NCBI GenBank assembly: GCA_007119795.1
Contig: SKOZ01000027.1
Coordinates: 1 to 23,111, forward strand
Source: Planctomycetales bacterium
Lineage (GTDB): Bacteria > Planctomycetota > Planctomycetia > Pirellulales > Thermoguttaceae
Direction of reading: 5' to 3'
Length of the DNA stretch: 23,111 nt
Shown here: in pieces, positions 22,774 to 23,111 of the stretch
Layout: each line of letters begins with the position of its first letter
Position numbering within the stretch: the first letter of the stretch is position 1
The notes under the pieces: model-generated
The model's input: the letters and a program-made list of their open reading frames with translations, nothing else
What the model was told of the DNA's origin: nothing
Databases searched by the model: none
Program-made: the position numbers and the translations under genes

Positions 22774-23111
22774 TCAATGCCGGCTGACATCCTCACCGGC
22801 CGCGGCCGCCACGGCGGTCTCGGCCGCTTCGGCGTCCGCCTCGGCCCTCGCCTCCGCGGGGGCGGCCGGCAGGTGGCTCGTGTACTGGGAAGGGTGCCGC
22901 GGCTGGAGCCGGATCGTTGTCTCGAAGTGCCAGTTGTAGTCCTGTTCGCGGTCGCGCTCCTGGACGCGGCGGCTGTCCACGGTACGGAAACCGTCGCGGA
23001 GCCGCTGCTCCATGCGGCTGATCACCCGGTAGTCGCGGACGATGCCCGGGAACCGCACCTCGCCGCTGCCGCGACCTGCCAGCGACAGCCGACCGCTGAC
23101 CACCATGTCGC
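22774..23111 (-). CDS. PilN-like assembly protein, C-terminal end (partial)
   Basis: The 3' end of a gene that begins beyond the right edge. About 112 residues are visible, with GRLSLAGRGSGEVRFPGIVRD and then YRVISRMEQRLRDGFRTVDSRRVQERDREQDYNWHFETTIRLQP. A short beta-rich segment with a final strand pair fits the periplasmic end of a PilN/fimbrial-assembly protein. The tail is Ala/Glu-rich (EARAEADAEAAETAVAAAAG). The assignment leans on the downstream PilO-like gene 19 bases away. The frame is open to the last base, so the internal Met near 23106 is not the start. Confidence 0.55.
   Translation of the reverse strand, partial: DMVVSGRLSLAGRGSGEVRFPGIVRDYRVISRMEQRLRDGFRTVDSRRVQERDREQDYNWHFETTIRLQPRHPSQYTSHLPAAPAEARAEADAEAAETAVAAAAGEDVSRH

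Noticed and set aside
1..23111. CRISPR array, insertion sequence or rRNA
   Set aside because: No regularly spaced repeats, transposase motifs or rRNA sequences were recognised anywhere in the window.

Overview
The window is GC-rich bacterial chromosome and most likely comes from a planctomycete (Planctomycetota, probably near Pirellulales). The support is several protein types I associate with that phylum: a fused excisionase-type HTH plus receiver protein, a remnant of the family with 'YPVGD...LIET...WDE...PG' signatures, a LolA-like protein with the 'SNNDLFWVWI' motif, and small Cys-pair proteins. It is also supported by a hopanoid locus next to ExbB/ExbD and a PilN/PilO pair. The assignment rests on recalled family patterns, not on a search.

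Layout. (1) 1-340: the 3' end of a tyrosine-recombinase (integrase) gene lies directly beside the 3' end of a tRNA-Arg(TCT) gene on the minus strand, which looks like the edge of an integrated element lying to the left. (2) 685-2244: two plus-strand genes, a Cys-pair hypothetical and a secreted LolA-like protein. (3) 2248-2488 minus: a frameshifted remnant of a planctomycete pilus/secretion-type gene. (4) 2719-7520, all minus: squalene-hopene cyclase, HpnH, ExbB, ExbD. Shc makes the hopene skeleton and HpnH adds an adenosyl group to start the extended side chain. (5) 8207-10487 plus: HTH-receiver regulator and a long-chain polyprenyl diphosphate synthase, separated by a 0.7-kb gene-free leader with hairpins. 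(6) 10586-16157 minus: RecG, RNase HI, an alpha/beta-hydrolase-fold protein whose nucleophile position is Glu, a radical SAM/SPASM protein, and a small zinc-ribbon-like protein just upstream of it. (7) 16548-20634 plus: two secreted proteins in tandem. The first has about twelve 23-27-residue repeats with a G[DN]D-x-Y core. The second has a very long Pro/Ala-rich linker and an alpha-helical C-terminal domain. (8) 20803-21867 plus: a DapA-family (DHDPS/NAL-like) aldolase. (9) 21870-end minus: PilO-like and partial PilN-like proteins.

The isoprenoid theme is notable: a long-chain prenyl synthase, Shc and HpnH are all here, although the prenyl synthase is on the other strand. The least explained part is the secreted pair at 16548-20634, which I rank as the best candidate for an undescribed cell-surface system. 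Most long reading frames opposite the real genes are by-products of high GC content and are omitted.
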